Position numbers and translations under genes: made by a program | Notes under the pieces: generated by a model | What the model saw: the letters and a program-made list of their open reading frames with translations, nothing else | The model's database searches: none | What the model was told of the DNA's origin: nothing | Source of the DNA: a virus | DNA: 28,610 nt | Virus record (IMG/VR): IMGVR_UViG_3300005453_000089 | Span: 1-28,610 of that record | Direction: 5' to 3' (one strand) | In this document: positions 1-7,344 of the stretch, in pieces | Position numbering within the stretch: position 1 is the stretch's first letter | Layout: each line of letters opens with the position of its first letter

Positions 1-226
1 GGAACTGGCGTGGTGTGGAGGGAGTATAGTTCTCCCCTACGATCCCCAATGGAGCTCCGTTGTCCGAACGGAGCAGGAGCTTCTTCTTCGGGAAGGTGTC
101 CCCATTGGGGAGCAGAACCGGAGCCTCCCGAACCTCCCAGTTCAGGTCAGCTTCGCGCGAGGTTTGATCGATATCGGAGGTTGCTTCGACCCCCACCGTT
201 TTGATGATGGAGCAGATTGTCTTCAC
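1..226 (-). CDS. DUF932-like phage protein, N-terminal part (runs off left edge)
   Basis: An open frame on the minus strand starts with GTG at 226 and stays open to the window edge (75 codons). It is too short for most ORF callers. Its translation contains LNWEVREAPVLLP and, later, RSDNGAPLGIVGENYTP. This matches what I know of the DUF932 phage/plasmid family: an xLDWxV segment, then an R-(S/D)D-x-G-x-x-LGxV core. The family has no firmly established role that I can state. The start is supported by AAGGAG about 12 nt upstream and by an AGATAA box exactly 6 nt before the GTG, as at five other starts here. It follows queC by 21 nt and is probably in the same transcript. The family call is by eye. 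Confidence 0.6.
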   Translation of the reverse strand, partial: MKTICSIIKTVGVEATSDIDQTSREADLNWEVREAPVLLPNGDTFPKKKLLLRSDNGAPLGIVGENYTPSTPRQF

Positions 227-247
227 GCCTTGTTATCTCTCCTTCAC

Positions 248-952
248 TCAAGATCTCTTGAGGAGCTGCTCGAGAGGCTTGGCCGTCTCGGCGTAGGAGG
301 TAGGATCTGGAACGCCAGCCAGGAGGAAGGCCTCCCGACGTTCCACGCAAGTCCCGCAATTGCCACAATGGACATCACCGCCCTGATAGCAAGACCAGGT
401 GTAGGCATAATCGACACCCAAACTGGCCCCCAGACGGACGATGTCGGCTTTCGTCTTGCGGACGAAAGGTCGGAAGAGGCGAATCTTTCGCCAGTCAGCT
501 ATCGCAATGGCCCGCGCTAATCGTCGGGTGAACTCTGGCCGGCAGTCCGGGTAGATGACATGATCGCCGGCATGCGCCGCATAGGCCACGCCATCAAACT
601 CGTGTCCAATGGCATGACCGACAGCGATGCTGAGGAGGATCATGTTTCGGTTCGGGACGACGGTCTTCTTCATCGTCTCCTCCGTGTAGTGCCCCTCAGG
701 CACCGGTACGGAGGGATCTGTCTGGGAACTGCCAGGCAGTCCTTTCGAGAGTCCTGACAGGTCGACGATCCATAGGGGCACCCCAGCTTTCTTGGCTTGG
801 TAGGTGGCCATCAGGAGCTCGACCGAATGACGCTGTCCGTAATTGACGGTGACAGCACGTACCTCCCACCCTCGATCTAGTCCATACCAGAGGAGAGTGG
901 TGCTATCAAGGCCTCCTGACAGGAGGACGACAACTTTCTTTCGAGTCTTCAT
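248..952 (-). CDS. queC: 7-cyano-7-deazaguanine (preQ0) synthase QueC
   Basis: QueC converts 7-carboxy-7-deazaguanine to preQ0 using ATP and ammonia. The 234-aa length fits the family. The N-terminal PP-loop ATP site SGGLDST is at residues 12-18. The C-terminal zinc tetrad is present as Cys188, Cys196, Cys199 and Cys202. The ATG at 952 overlaps the queF stop by 4 bases, so the two are translationally coupled. In a phage with a DpdA-like gene, the product is expected to feed DNA base exchange rather than tRNA queuosine only. All recognisable active-site elements are intact and there is no sign of truncation. Confidence 0.96.
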   Translation of the reverse strand: MKTRKKVVVLLSGGLDSTTLLWYGLDRGWEVRAVTVNYGQRHSVELLMATYQAKKAGVPLWIVDLSGLSKGLPGSSQTDPSVPVPEGHYTEETMKKTVVPNRNMILLSIAVGHAIGHEFDGVAYAAHAGDHVIYPDCRPEFTRRLARAIAIADWRKIRLFRPFVRKTKADIVRLGASLGVDYAYTWSCYQGGDVHCGNCGTCVERREAFLLAGVPDPTSYAETAKPLEQLLKRS

Positions 953-1326
953 CGATGACGGGTAGATGTTGCGGTGATAGACACTCCTCCTCGTGATTTC
1001 TGCCTGATGCTCACTCGGATGCTGTGAGGTTCCAGAGCCTCAAACAGATCTCTACAGATGATCGAAGCCAGCTTTTCGCAGAAATGACCTGCGTTTCGGA
1101 AGCTCTGGAGGTAGAGCTTCAGTGTCTTCGACTCCAAACATTTCTGGTCAGGGATATAGTTGATCTCTACCGTATACCAGTCCGGTTGGCCGGTGACTGG
1201 ACAAACGGCAGTGACCTCATCGCTGACCATGGTAACCTCAGTCACTTCAGGAGGGGTTGGAAACGTTTCGAACCCCTGGAAATGAGTGACTCGACTTCCT
1301 AGTGTCTTGAACGGTTCTTCTTTCAT
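949..1326 (-). CDS. queF: NADPH-dependent 7-cyano-7-deazaguanine reductase QueF (unimodular)
   Basis: QueF reduces the nitrile of preQ0 to the aminomethyl group of preQ1. At 125 aa this is a short single-domain form. It keeps the CPVTGQPD block with nucleophile Cys42 and Asp49, and the NADPH signature ESKTLKLYL at residues 65-73. That signature argues for a true reductase rather than the archaeal QueF-like amidinotransferase. One departure is that the usual FHE substrate triad reads F82-C83-E84, so the His is replaced by Cys. The start is well supported by AAGGAG 8 nt before the ATG, inside the end of the upstream gene. Its presence next to queC predicts that the phage makes preQ1, not only preQ0. 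Confidence 0.93.
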   Translation of the reverse strand: MKEEPFKTLGSRVTHFQGFETFPTPPEVTEVTMVSDEVTAVCPVTGQPDWYTVEINYIPDQKCLESKTLKLYLQSFRNAGHFCEKLASIICRDLFEALEPHSIRVSIRQKSRGGVSITATSTRHR

Positions 1327-1913
1327 TGGACGCTCTCCTTGTTATCGGCGATTCGGATGACATCCTCAGGGTCGACGAGATTCAGGAAATCCACCAGTTC
1401 AACGCCGATGAACCGGGCTCGGTAGTTCACTTCTTTCCCTTTCCATTCCCCTATCAGAGGGAATGAGAACTCAACGAAGGTGCGAAGTTGGTCCAGGTGG
1501 AAGGTCTCTTTGGTCCAGAGATCAGTGTACACCATAGTGAGCATCCGATCTCGTTTGTGGATTAGGAGCCAACTTCGAGATCCGGCATTCTTCCATTCTT
1601 CAATGGTCTGAAGCAGCGCCATTCCCCAAGGTGAAATTCCTTTCTGTCGGCTCTTCTCAACACAGGCGAAAGGAGTCCCAATTGTATTCCCACGCTTCAG
1701 CTCAATCGTAAAGACCTTTAGCAATGGCGCCCCAATAGGATCTATCGCAGTGATGTCTCCATAGGCACCGTAGGTCCGCAATCCTTTCTGACTTCGGATT
1801 GTGGCTCGACCCCCTGACTGGGAAGTTCTCCAGAACACGTCGTCTCTCTCATTATGAGTCCACCAGAGGGAGAGGAGCCGACTGATGTCTCGTTCAAATT
1901 GAGCACCTTTCAT
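1323..1913 (-). CDS. PD-(D/E)XK-type nuclease, resolvase-like
   Basis: This 196-aa protein opens with FERDISRLLSLWW and has YGDITAID near residue 53 followed by FTIELKRG near residue 70. The spacing Asp...Glu-x-Lys is the catalytic core of the PD-(D/E)XK nuclease fold found in phage Holliday-junction resolvases and related endonucleases. The sequence does not show which substrate it cuts. It lies between the flap nuclease gene, overlapping it by 20 bases, and queF, and it closes the recombination/repair block. A role in resolving branched DNA is inference from fold and position. No second domain is visible. Confidence 0.6.
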   Translation of the reverse strand: MKGAQFERDISRLLSLWWTHNERDDVFWRTSQSGGRATIRSQKGLRTYGAYGDITAIDPIGAPLLKVFTIELKRGNTIGTPFACVEKSRQKGISPWGMALLQTIEEWKNAGSRSWLLIHKRDRMLTMVYTDLWTKETFHLDQLRTFVEFSFPLIGEWKGKEVNYRARFIGVELVDFLNLVDPEDVIRIADNKESVQ

Positions 1914-2724
1914 TTCTTCGTAGATGGCGGACCACCTCCGTCCACCCTGACAGAGAGATGTCGTCTTCTTCCAATTGCAACTTCGGAAATGGTTTAGGAG
2001 GATTAGGCATCGGGAGCGCGGTGAGCATTCGATTTCGCTTCCTGATATCTTCAGCGTTGCGAATGATTTCCAGGGCCCGGTGTCCTTCAGGGAGATGCCC
2101 GCGGACGAACTTCAGTGCTGTCTGTTTCCCGATGCCTGGAATACCTGGGACATTGTCTGAGGGACAGCCAAACAGTTCCCTCACAATAGTCCACCCGGAA
2201 GGTTCGAATCCGAACTCCTTCCGAAACCACCGAACTCCACGCATCCGGCGGAGGCGTGGTGAATACATGGAAACCTCAGGGGTGAGACACTGGAACAGGT
2301 CAGCATCATCGGAGACCATCACCAACCGATCCTCTTTCGTTATGGAGGAGGCCAGATACGCCAAGGCGTCGTCGCTCTCAAAACCATCGACACAGACCAG
2401 GTTCTTGTAGCCGATCTTGGGCAAATAGACAGAGAGGAGGTTATCAATCTCCCGATAAAGCTCACGCAGGGCCTCCCTCTCCTCAGGTGGGAGTTCCTTC
2501 CGACGCCGTTTCTGTTTGTACTCTGGAAACCAGTCCCTCCGATAGAGGTGAGGATGCTCGAAGCAGAAGACTATTCGGTCGGGCGTAAACGACCTCTCCA
2601 ACTCTTGGAATTCATGCAACGTTGCCAGTATCGCTCTTTGGGCAGAAAAGCTACCCACTTCCCGCCTCCCGATGTACAGGTTGCGGATGCAAAGGAGGCT
2701 GACGTCAATGGCAACGATTTCCAT
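1894..2724 (-). CDS. 5'-3' exonuclease / flap endonuclease (FEN, T4 RNase H-like)
   Basis: The 276-aa protein fits the size of phage T4 RNase H/T5 FEN enzymes, which remove RNA primers and 5' flaps. Visible metal-binding acids include Asp7 in the opening IDVSLL, the FESDDALAYL segment and the VSDDADLF segment. A helix-hairpin-helix-like DNA-binding region reads DNVPGIPGIGKQTALKF. The polymerase of this phage lacks a 5' nuclease domain, so this protein would supply that activity for Okazaki fragment processing. The ATG start has no obvious Shine-Dalgarno, but the protein begins in the usual family manner. It follows a small ORF after 3 nt. Confidence 0.9.
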   Translation of the reverse strand: MEIVAIDVSLLCIRNLYIGRREVGSFSAQRAILATLHEFQELERSFTPDRIVFCFEHPHLYRRDWFPEYKQKRRRKELPPEEREALRELYREIDNLLSVYLPKIGYKNLVCVDGFESDDALAYLASSITKEDRLVMVSDDADLFQCLTPEVSMYSPRLRRMRGVRWFRKEFGFEPSGWTIVRELFGCPSDNVPGIPGIGKQTALKFVRGHLPEGHRALEIIRNAEDIRKRNRMLTALPMPNPPKPFPKLQLEEDDISLSGWTEVVRHLRRNERCSI

Positions 2725-2727
2725 GGA

Positions 2728-2964
2728 TCAAACGTTGAAGGAGTAGTAGCAGAAGTTCCTTGAGTAGTACTCCAACGTGATTCTCACCTGATCGAGGCAG
2801 GGAGATTTGGTGTGGCAGCGTAGCAGATACTCTGCTGCCAACCGGTAAGCTGATTCTTCGGGCGAGGCCCCACTACACCGAAGGTTGCTCTCTTTTCCCT
2901 CAGTGATAATTCGCGCTTCCCAAGAATCAGACGGGACTCTGATGGTTAGGATGTGAAGTTTCAT
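2728..2964 (-). CDS. Small hypothetical protein (78 aa)
   Basis: No family was recognised. The ATG at 2964 is preceded by GAGGAG about 10 nt upstream. A TTG at 2982 is in frame, but the SD sits on top of it, so ATG is preferred. The protein begins MKLHILTIRVPSDSWEARI and is mixed alpha/beta in character, with no membrane segment and no obvious motif. It overlaps the end of the upstream gene by 38 bases and ends 3 nt before the flap nuclease gene. It is therefore in the replication/recombination transcript. Reality of the gene rests on the SD, tight packing and lack of an alternative frame. Confidence 0.6.
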   Translation of the reverse strand: MKLHILTIRVPSDSWEARIITEGKESNLRCSGASPEESAYRLAAEYLLRCHTKSPCLDQVRITLEYYSRNFCYYSFNV

Positions 2965-3331
2965 CTTTCGGAATCTCCTCAATTGGACGGGAAAGTAGCT
3001 TGGCAGTCAGTGTGACCGGAATGCCTCGCTCCTGGTGACAGCGAATCAGCCACTTCTCATTCTGATTGAGGCGCTTTCCTTCCCGGCTGCGTCGCGCCTT
3101 CGGATGGTAGTTCTCCGCCTGGTTCCTTTCGTTGTAGGCCAGAGCTTGGAGACGACGGAAGATGGCCTTGGTAGAGCGGTTCAGCTCTACTGCCAACCGT
3201 CGGGGATGAGCTCCTTCTAGGAAAGCATCCAAGAGACGGTCGGTATCAGCATCCGTCCAAACCTCAGGCTTGGGTCCCTCGAGGTCTAGCAGACCCTTCA
3301 CTGGTAACGCGGTTTGCGTTGGACGCGACAT
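2927..3331 (-). CDS. Putative helix-turn-helix DNA-binding protein
   Basis: The protein is 134 aa from ATG 3331 (a GTG at 3352 would add 7 residues). Its middle reads WTDADTDRLLDAFLEGAHPRRLAVELNRSTKAIFRRLQAL. This looks like a Myb/SANT- or resolvase-like three-helix unit, with an acidic first helix and a recognition helix around STKAIFRRL. The C-terminal half is basic and unassigned. It overlaps the recA stop by 34 bases. It could be a regulator or an accessory recombination factor. The function is not known, and the helix-turn-helix call is by eye. Confidence 0.55.
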   Translation of the reverse strand: MSRPTQTALPVKGLLDLEGPKPEVWTDADTDRLLDAFLEGAHPRRLAVELNRSTKAIFRRLQALAYNERNQAENYHPKARRSREGKRLNQNEKWLIRCHQERGIPVTLTAKLLSRPIEEIPKDETSHPNHQSPV

Positions 3332-4362
3332 TCTTCGTCGATTTGATGCCACACTTGAGCAGTGATCTCTTGGAGCTTGGGCTCCAGGCCCTGTTCTTCG
3401 ATGTGGCGGATTAGCATTTCTGGCGTTCCTTCAAAATCGAACTCCGGGGCCGCAATCCCTCGCTTTCCTTCAGCTTTCACCCAGTGTTTCTGGTCGATCA
3501 GAAACTGGACACAGGATCCGACGTCATCAATTCCGTGCTCGTAGTAGATGGGAATCTGGACGATGCGGTCCTTGCCAATCTTGCCAGTGAGGCGATTCTT
3601 CTTGACCTCAGCAGCACACCAGATTCCTAAGGTTCGCTCTTGGCCCCGGATCATGCGTTTGATCTTTCCGGCAACACTGGTCCAGATTTCGAGGTGAGCA
3701 TAAAACCGCAGTGCTCGACCGCCGCTACGTGTCTTGGTTTCGAATCCCATCCCGAGGTTGTCTCGGGTCTGGCCGATGATGATCAGGATGGAACCTGTCC
3801 GACGTAGGCCAGAGATGACATGGCGGAGGTGTTCGCTGTGGTATTTGGCCTTGCCGTCCCCGTACGAGCCTGTCAGCTCCGTCCCTTTCGAAAGTGCGTC
3901 GAGTTGCTTCCGAAACTTCTCCAAGGAAGCCAACGAACTGAGAGCATCTTGAGAATCCAGAACATAGATGAACGGTTGTTCACCTTCCAACGCAGCATGG
4001 ATGTGAGCGTAAAAGCTCTCAACCGTGTCGCTATAGATGGGGGTTTTGTTCCTCACCTCAGGAGGTTCCATCCGCTCAGCGACCCGCTTGCCGAAGAACC
4101 GCTCGATGTCCATCAGCGCTCCCCCTTCGACATCATCGAAGATGAGCCGATAGTTGTCGAACCTGGGGTTCCGGCAGGCTTCAGCAAAGCAGGTCAAGCT
4201 GAGCCAGGTCTTCCCGGATATTGAATCTCCCACCAGGTAGTAGTACCCTCCCGGGATGAAACCTCGTTGAGGATGGTCAGTACAAGCGAGATTGAGGAGG
4301 GTGCTCCCCGTGGAGAGAGCACCCTCCATTTCGGCCTGGGTATGGCGGGGAATGAAGCTCAT
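3298..4362 (-). CDS. RecA/UvsX-like strand-exchange ATPase
   Basis: This 354-aa RecA-fold ATPase has a Walker A motif GDSISGKT at residues 45-52. Its Walker B-like strand FIYVLDSQDAL lies around residues 131-141. The segment ILIIIGQTRDNLG corresponds to the L2/Gln sensor region of RecA/RadA recombinases. It would form filaments on single-stranded DNA and drive recombination-dependent replication and repair. It sits directly after the gp32-like SSB (ATGA overlap) and two genes after a UvsY-like protein. This recapitulates the T4 UvsX-gp32-UvsY trio in one operon. A circadian KaiC/DnaB-type RecA fold is less likely because of this neighbourhood and the L2-like region. Confidence 0.85.
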   Translation of the reverse strand: MSFIPRHTQAEMEGALSTGSTLLNLACTDHPQRGFIPGGYYYLVGDSISGKTWLSLTCFAEACRNPRFDNYRLIFDDVEGGALMDIERFFGKRVAERMEPPEVRNKTPIYSDTVESFYAHIHAALEGEQPFIYVLDSQDALSSLASLEKFRKQLDALSKGTELTGSYGDGKAKYHSEHLRHVISGLRRTGSILIIIGQTRDNLGMGFETKTRSGGRALRFYAHLEIWTSVAGKIKRMIRGQERTLGIWCAAEVKKNRLTGKIGKDRIVQIPIYYEHGIDDVGSCVQFLIDQKHWVKAEGKRGIAAPEFDFEGTPEMLIRHIEEQGLEPKLQEITAQVWHQIDEECRVQRKPRYQ

Positions 4363-5558
4363 TCCCAGTCGTCATCCAGCTTCAGCTTGTTAGGTTTGGA
4401 CTTTGGAGACGGTTCCTTCTTCAACCGTGCCTCCGTTTCCGCCCAACCGTCTTCATCCTCGTCTTCCTCCTCTTCTGTCTCTTCAGGGAAGTCGTCGTCT
4501 TCGTCCTCTTCAATGACTGGCTTGGGAGCCGGTTTGACAGGTTTGGTGGCCTTCGGAAGCTCCTCTTCCTCATCTATCACTTTGGGTGTAGATTTGGAAG
4601 CTGTCTTTGGAGCGGGTTTGGGAGGAGGTTTTTCGTCTTCCTCGTCCTCTTCCCAGCTTTTCGCTTTGGTAGGCGATTTCGCTGGCGCTTTCGCTTTCGG
4701 AGCGAACTCTTCCTCTTCCTCGTCCTCTTCCAGAGTTGAGGCTGGCTTGGTTTTCGGAGGTTCTTCCTTCCTCCTAGGGGTGTATGGGATTTCGTCCTCT
4801 TCATCTTCTTCCACCTTTCCTGGGTTCACTACCTGGGCCACTGCTTCGCCCTGGTAGAAGATGTCCTTGATCTGGTCGTACGAGAGATGAACGAATACAT
4901 CGTCCAGACACACGACCTTCTCCAAGATCTCGTCCCCGTAAGGCTGTTTCCGAGGCTTGAAGTCGATGCTCTCGGCCTCTAGGTAGCTGAACGAACCGAA
5001 AGTCTTCTCAGTGAATCCGACCCGTAGGGTGAATCCATCCTCAAGGTGGAAAAATCGATCCCACCCTTCTTCCTCATCTGAGTTTCGGATTCGCGCATCG
5101 AGCAACCGCCCGAACAGGTGGTAGGAGACGTCCCAGATCTGCACCCCACGATCTGGGTCTCTCAGGTCGATGATGTTGAAGAGTTGGCGCTGTTTGGGTG
5201 CCAGATCCCGGATGAGCTGTTCGTTCTCTTCCCCTCCATTCCTCATTAACTCGGCCCGATACTCGCAAATCGGACAGGGTTGACGGAGGGTCATTCGAGG
5301 ACAAACGATGGTGTCTTGGTTTCCCCCAATGGAACGGTGGGCATAATAGGTTCGCTCCCAGTGGAGAGAACCTGGGTCCGCATAGGGGTTTCCTTTCCCT
5401 ACCACGTAGGGGAGGATGTCAATGTACATGACCCCAGCCTTGGGCCTGAACATGCTGATCCCCTCCGGGATTCGCAGGCAGGCTGAAAAGGTGCGGGATG
5501 TCTGCTGTTCTGCCCGAGCTCGGGCGTCAGTATAACGACGGTTACTGGTCGCTCTCAT
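4359..5558 (-). CDS. gp32-like single-stranded DNA-binding protein with very long charged tail
   Basis: The first ~245 residues resemble the T4 gp32 core. A zinc-ribbon pattern His-X11-Cys-X8-Cys-X2-Cys (ending CPIC) closely matches the gp32 ligand spacing. From about residue 249 to 399 the protein becomes low-complexity. Blocks of Glu/Asp alternate with Lys-Pro-Ala stretches and end in LKLDDDWE. SSB acidic tails normally recruit replication partners, but this one makes up over a third of the protein. SSB would coat single strands for the polymerase, the UvsY-like mediator and the recombinase. Its start overlaps the 52-aa membrane peptide by 17 bases. The serine-rich ORF opposite the tail is only its antisense shadow. 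Confidence 0.85.
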   Translation of the reverse strand: MRATSNRRYTDARARAEQQTSRTFSACLRIPEGISMFRPKAGVMYIDILPYVVGKGNPYADPGSLHWERTYYAHRSIGGNQDTIVCPRMTLRQPCPICEYRAELMRNGGEENEQLIRDLAPKQRQLFNIIDLRDPDRGVQIWDVSYHLFGRLLDARIRNSDEEEGWDRFFHLEDGFTLRVGFTEKTFGSFSYLEAESIDFKPRKQPYGDEILEKVVCLDDVFVHLSYDQIKDIFYQGEAVAQVVNPGKVEEDEEDEIPYTPRRKEEPPKTKPASTLEEDEEEEEFAPKAKAPAKSPTKAKSWEEDEEDEKPPPKPAPKTASKSTPKVIDEEEELPKATKPVKPAPKPVIEEDEDDDFPEETEEEEDEDEDGWAETEARLKKEPSPKSKPNKLKLDDDWE

Positions 5559-5700
5559 CTTCTTTTCGGTCTTTGGGTTTGAGGTGACGATACTTCCCTC
5601 GGAGGTACCCTACCACCCCGAATTTCATCACCATGTAGGAGACGATCGGTGGTAGGAAGATCACCGCGAGAAGGATCAAAATGATGTCAAGAATTGTCAT
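5542..5700 (-). CDS. 52-aa single-pass membrane peptide
   Basis: A short open frame fits exactly between two recombination genes. It overlaps the UvsY-like gene by 14 bases at its start and the SSB gene by 17 bases at its stop. The peptide starts MTILDIILILLAVIFLPPIV, giving one hydrophobic membrane segment (about residues 3-30). A basic then acidic tail of about 20 residues (KYRHLKPKDRKEDESDQ) follows. Without it there would be a 128-base gap in an otherwise gap-free operon. The function is unknown. A membrane anchor for the replication/recombination machinery, or a small inner-membrane effector, are both possible. The evidence is packing plus composition. Confidence 0.6.
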   Translation of the reverse strand: MTILDIILILLAVIFLPPIVSYMVMKFGVVGYLRGKYRHLKPKDRKEDESDQ

Positions 5701-6202
5701 CGGACTTCGCCTGAGGTTTTCCGGCCATCCGCCGGACGGCTGTCTTGGTCATCTCTTCTACCGCCTTCCTCCCCTCGGGGTCGGTCTTGACGGTAGAATA
5801 GTACCCCAGTGACAGCAGCTTGATCATCATCTCTAACGATGCCTTTTTGGCCTCCAATGCGCCTACAGCAGCTTGGAGGATGTCAAATTGCTGTCGGGCC
5901 TCAAGGAGGTTCTTCTGGGCCTGCTGGACACGCTTGTCCTTGATGACTACATCTTGAATCCCGGCCTCAGTCAGCTTGGCCAACCCGAAAGCTCGCGGGT
6001 CCTGTCGGACCTCACTCGAGACCTGAGCTTCAATCCGCTCACTCTCAATCCGAGCCTGGTCATAAATAGACCGCGCCTCAGCCAGGAGGTTGGAGACGGC
6101 GAAGAAGTTGGTCGGCAGCCGGATGCATTCCTTGTCCAGCGCCATGGGGTCAATCCTGGCGAGTTTCTGTAGATCCTCAACGCTGAATTCGAGCTTTTCC
6201 AT
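5687..6202 (-). CDS. UvsY-like recombination mediator
   Basis: The protein is 171 aa, mostly helical, with a heptad-rich centre. The order of features matches T4 UvsY: an N-terminal helix pair, a basic/acidic helix with ESERIEAQVSSEVRQ, a conserved-looking LTEAGIQDVVIKDKRVQQAQ segment, then a C-terminal hydrophobic helix LGALEAKKASLEMMIKL-like. UvsY loads the recombinase onto SSB-coated DNA, and here it is encoded just before SSB and RecA. The start ATG is preceded by AGATAA exactly 6 nt upstream, whose TAA is also the stop codon of the upstream gene. The assignment is from pattern and context, not strong sequence identity. Confidence 0.6.
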   Translation of the reverse strand: MEKLEFSVEDLQKLARIDPMALDKECIRLPTNFFAVSNLLAEARSIYDQARIESERIEAQVSSEVRQDPRAFGLAKLTEAGIQDVVIKDKRVQQAQKNLLEARQQFDILQAAVGALEAKKASLEMMIKLLSLGYYSTVKTDPEGRKAVEEMTKTAVRRMAGKPQAKSDDNS

Positions 6203-6208
6203 GGCATG

Positions 6209-6427
6209 TTATCTGGTTTCCTGGCAGATTATCTGAGCGATTCGTTCGCGGTCTTCTTCCCCTGCGAACTTCAGTGCTGCCTCGTAGCTGTCGAACAGCG
6301 GAATGAAGGCAGCTAGACCCGAGTTCAAGGGCGCAACGGACTCTGATCCGATGACTCTCACTACGTTCCAGGGATAGGCCTTCATCACGGCCCAGTAGAT
6401 GCGTGATCCGTTGACGGTGTTCCTCAT
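6209..6427 (-). CDS. Small hypothetical protein (72 aa)
   Basis: The ATG at 6427 overlaps the clamp loader stop in an ATGA arrangement, so the longer open frame starting upstream is not the real start. The protein begins MRNTVNGSRIYWAVMKAYPW and contains FDSYEAALKFAGEEDRERIA, an amphipathic helix. No family is recognised. Its position right after the clamp loader ATPase allows the guess of a small accessory subunit, but nothing in the sequence proves it. Its stop codon (AGA TAA) forms the AGATAA box before the next gene. Confidence 0.65.
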   Translation of the reverse strand: MRNTVNGSRIYWAVMKAYPWNVVRVIGSESVAPLNSGLAAFIPLFDSYEAALKFAGEEDRERIAQIICQETR

Positions 6428-7344
6428 CTGAAAATCGCCTCCCAGCAAGCTGCTGCCAGACCGGCATGCTTCGATTCGTGGAAAGGATGTGAGAAGATGT
6501 CGATGACTTTGAAGGCTTGCGCTGCCGCTCGACCACCCCCCAGCAGAACCTTTCTGGCGTAGGCCAGTGTCAGCCACCGGATGGTTTCGGGGTCTTCCAT
6601 CTCCAGCTTCTTCAGCAGTGAAGCAGTAGTGGCCCAGTCCTTCTGGGGGGAGAAGAGTGATCGGACCAACTCGATAGCTTCCTCCTGTTGTTCAGAGGTG
6701 CTCTGAATCGCTTCGATCTGGTTCTCCTCACCCTCGACATGGAGTGCCTGCTCTAGGAGTACCAGCGCCTTCCGAGCCGAACCTTCTGAAGCTTTCGCGA
6801 TCTCATCAAGGACCGTATCCGAGAGATCGCGCTTCTCTCTCTGGAGCACCTTGTCCAACAGTACCAAAATCTCCTTCTCCGTGAGCGCTCGCAGCTTGAC
6901 CTCAGTACAGCGAGTGAGGACCGTTCGAAGCAGCTTCTGAGGATCTGTCGTTGCCAGGAAGAAGTAGACGTGATCAGGTGTGTCCTCCAGAAGCTTCAGG
7001 AGGGCATTCTGGGCATCGTTGGTCAGTTTGTGCGCCTCGTCAATCAACCAGATCCGGACCTTGCCCATCAGAGGTCGGACCAAAGAATGCCGGCGGATGG
7101 TGCGCACCGTTTCGACACCCTTGAAGTCGGCACAGTTGATCTCCAAGAAGTCACCCGGATCGCACTCCAGCTCCTGTGCCAGAATGCGAGCCAGAGTCGT
7201 CTTCCCAGTTCCTGAAGGACCTGAGAAGAGCAAAGCATGAGGCAGGCTGCCTTCTTGCAACATTTTGGACAGGAAGGCTACCGCAGCACCCTGTCCTATG
7301 ATGTCTTCGAACCGTTTGGGTCGGTATTTCTTGTAGAGTTCCAT
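6424..7344 (-). CDS. Sliding-clamp loader ATPase (RFC small subunit/DnaX-like)
   Basis: This 306-aa AAA+ protein starts MELYKKYRPKRFEDIIGQG, the standard opening of clamp loader subunits. Walker A GPSGTGKT is at residues 42-49, the Walker B DEAH is near 108, and the TRC arginine-finger motif follows. It would open the sliding clamp encoded at 9969-11012 and place it at primer junctions. A zinc-binding module like that of bacterial DnaX is not visible, so it is closer to RFC-small or T4 gp44 in layout. It overlaps the polymerase gene by 49 bases. No separate large or delta subunit gene is evident in the window. Confidence 0.93.
   Translation of the reverse strand: MELYKKYRPKRFEDIIGQGAAVAFLSKMLQEGSLPHALLFSGPSGTGKTTLARILAQELECDPGDFLEINCADFKGVETVRTIRRHSLVRPLMGKVRIWLIDEAHKLTNDAQNALLKLLEDTPDHVYFFLATTDPQKLLRTVLTRCTEVKLRALTEKEILVLLDKVLQREKRDLSDTVLDEIAKASEGSARKALVLLEQALHVEGEENQIEAIQSTSEQQEEAIELVRSLFSPQKDWATTASLLKKLEMEDPETIRWLTLAYARKVLLGGGRAAAQAFKVIDIFSHPFHESKHAGLAAACWEAIFR

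Noticed and set aside
949-1326. Archaeal-type QueF-like amidinotransferase
   Set aside because: The NADPH-binding signature ESKTLKLYL is intact, which points to a reductase.
4267-4857. Plus-strand serine-rich 196-aa ORF
   Set aside because: It is the antisense of the Glu/Asp-rich SSB tail; poly-Ser comes from reading GA-rich repeats on the other strand.
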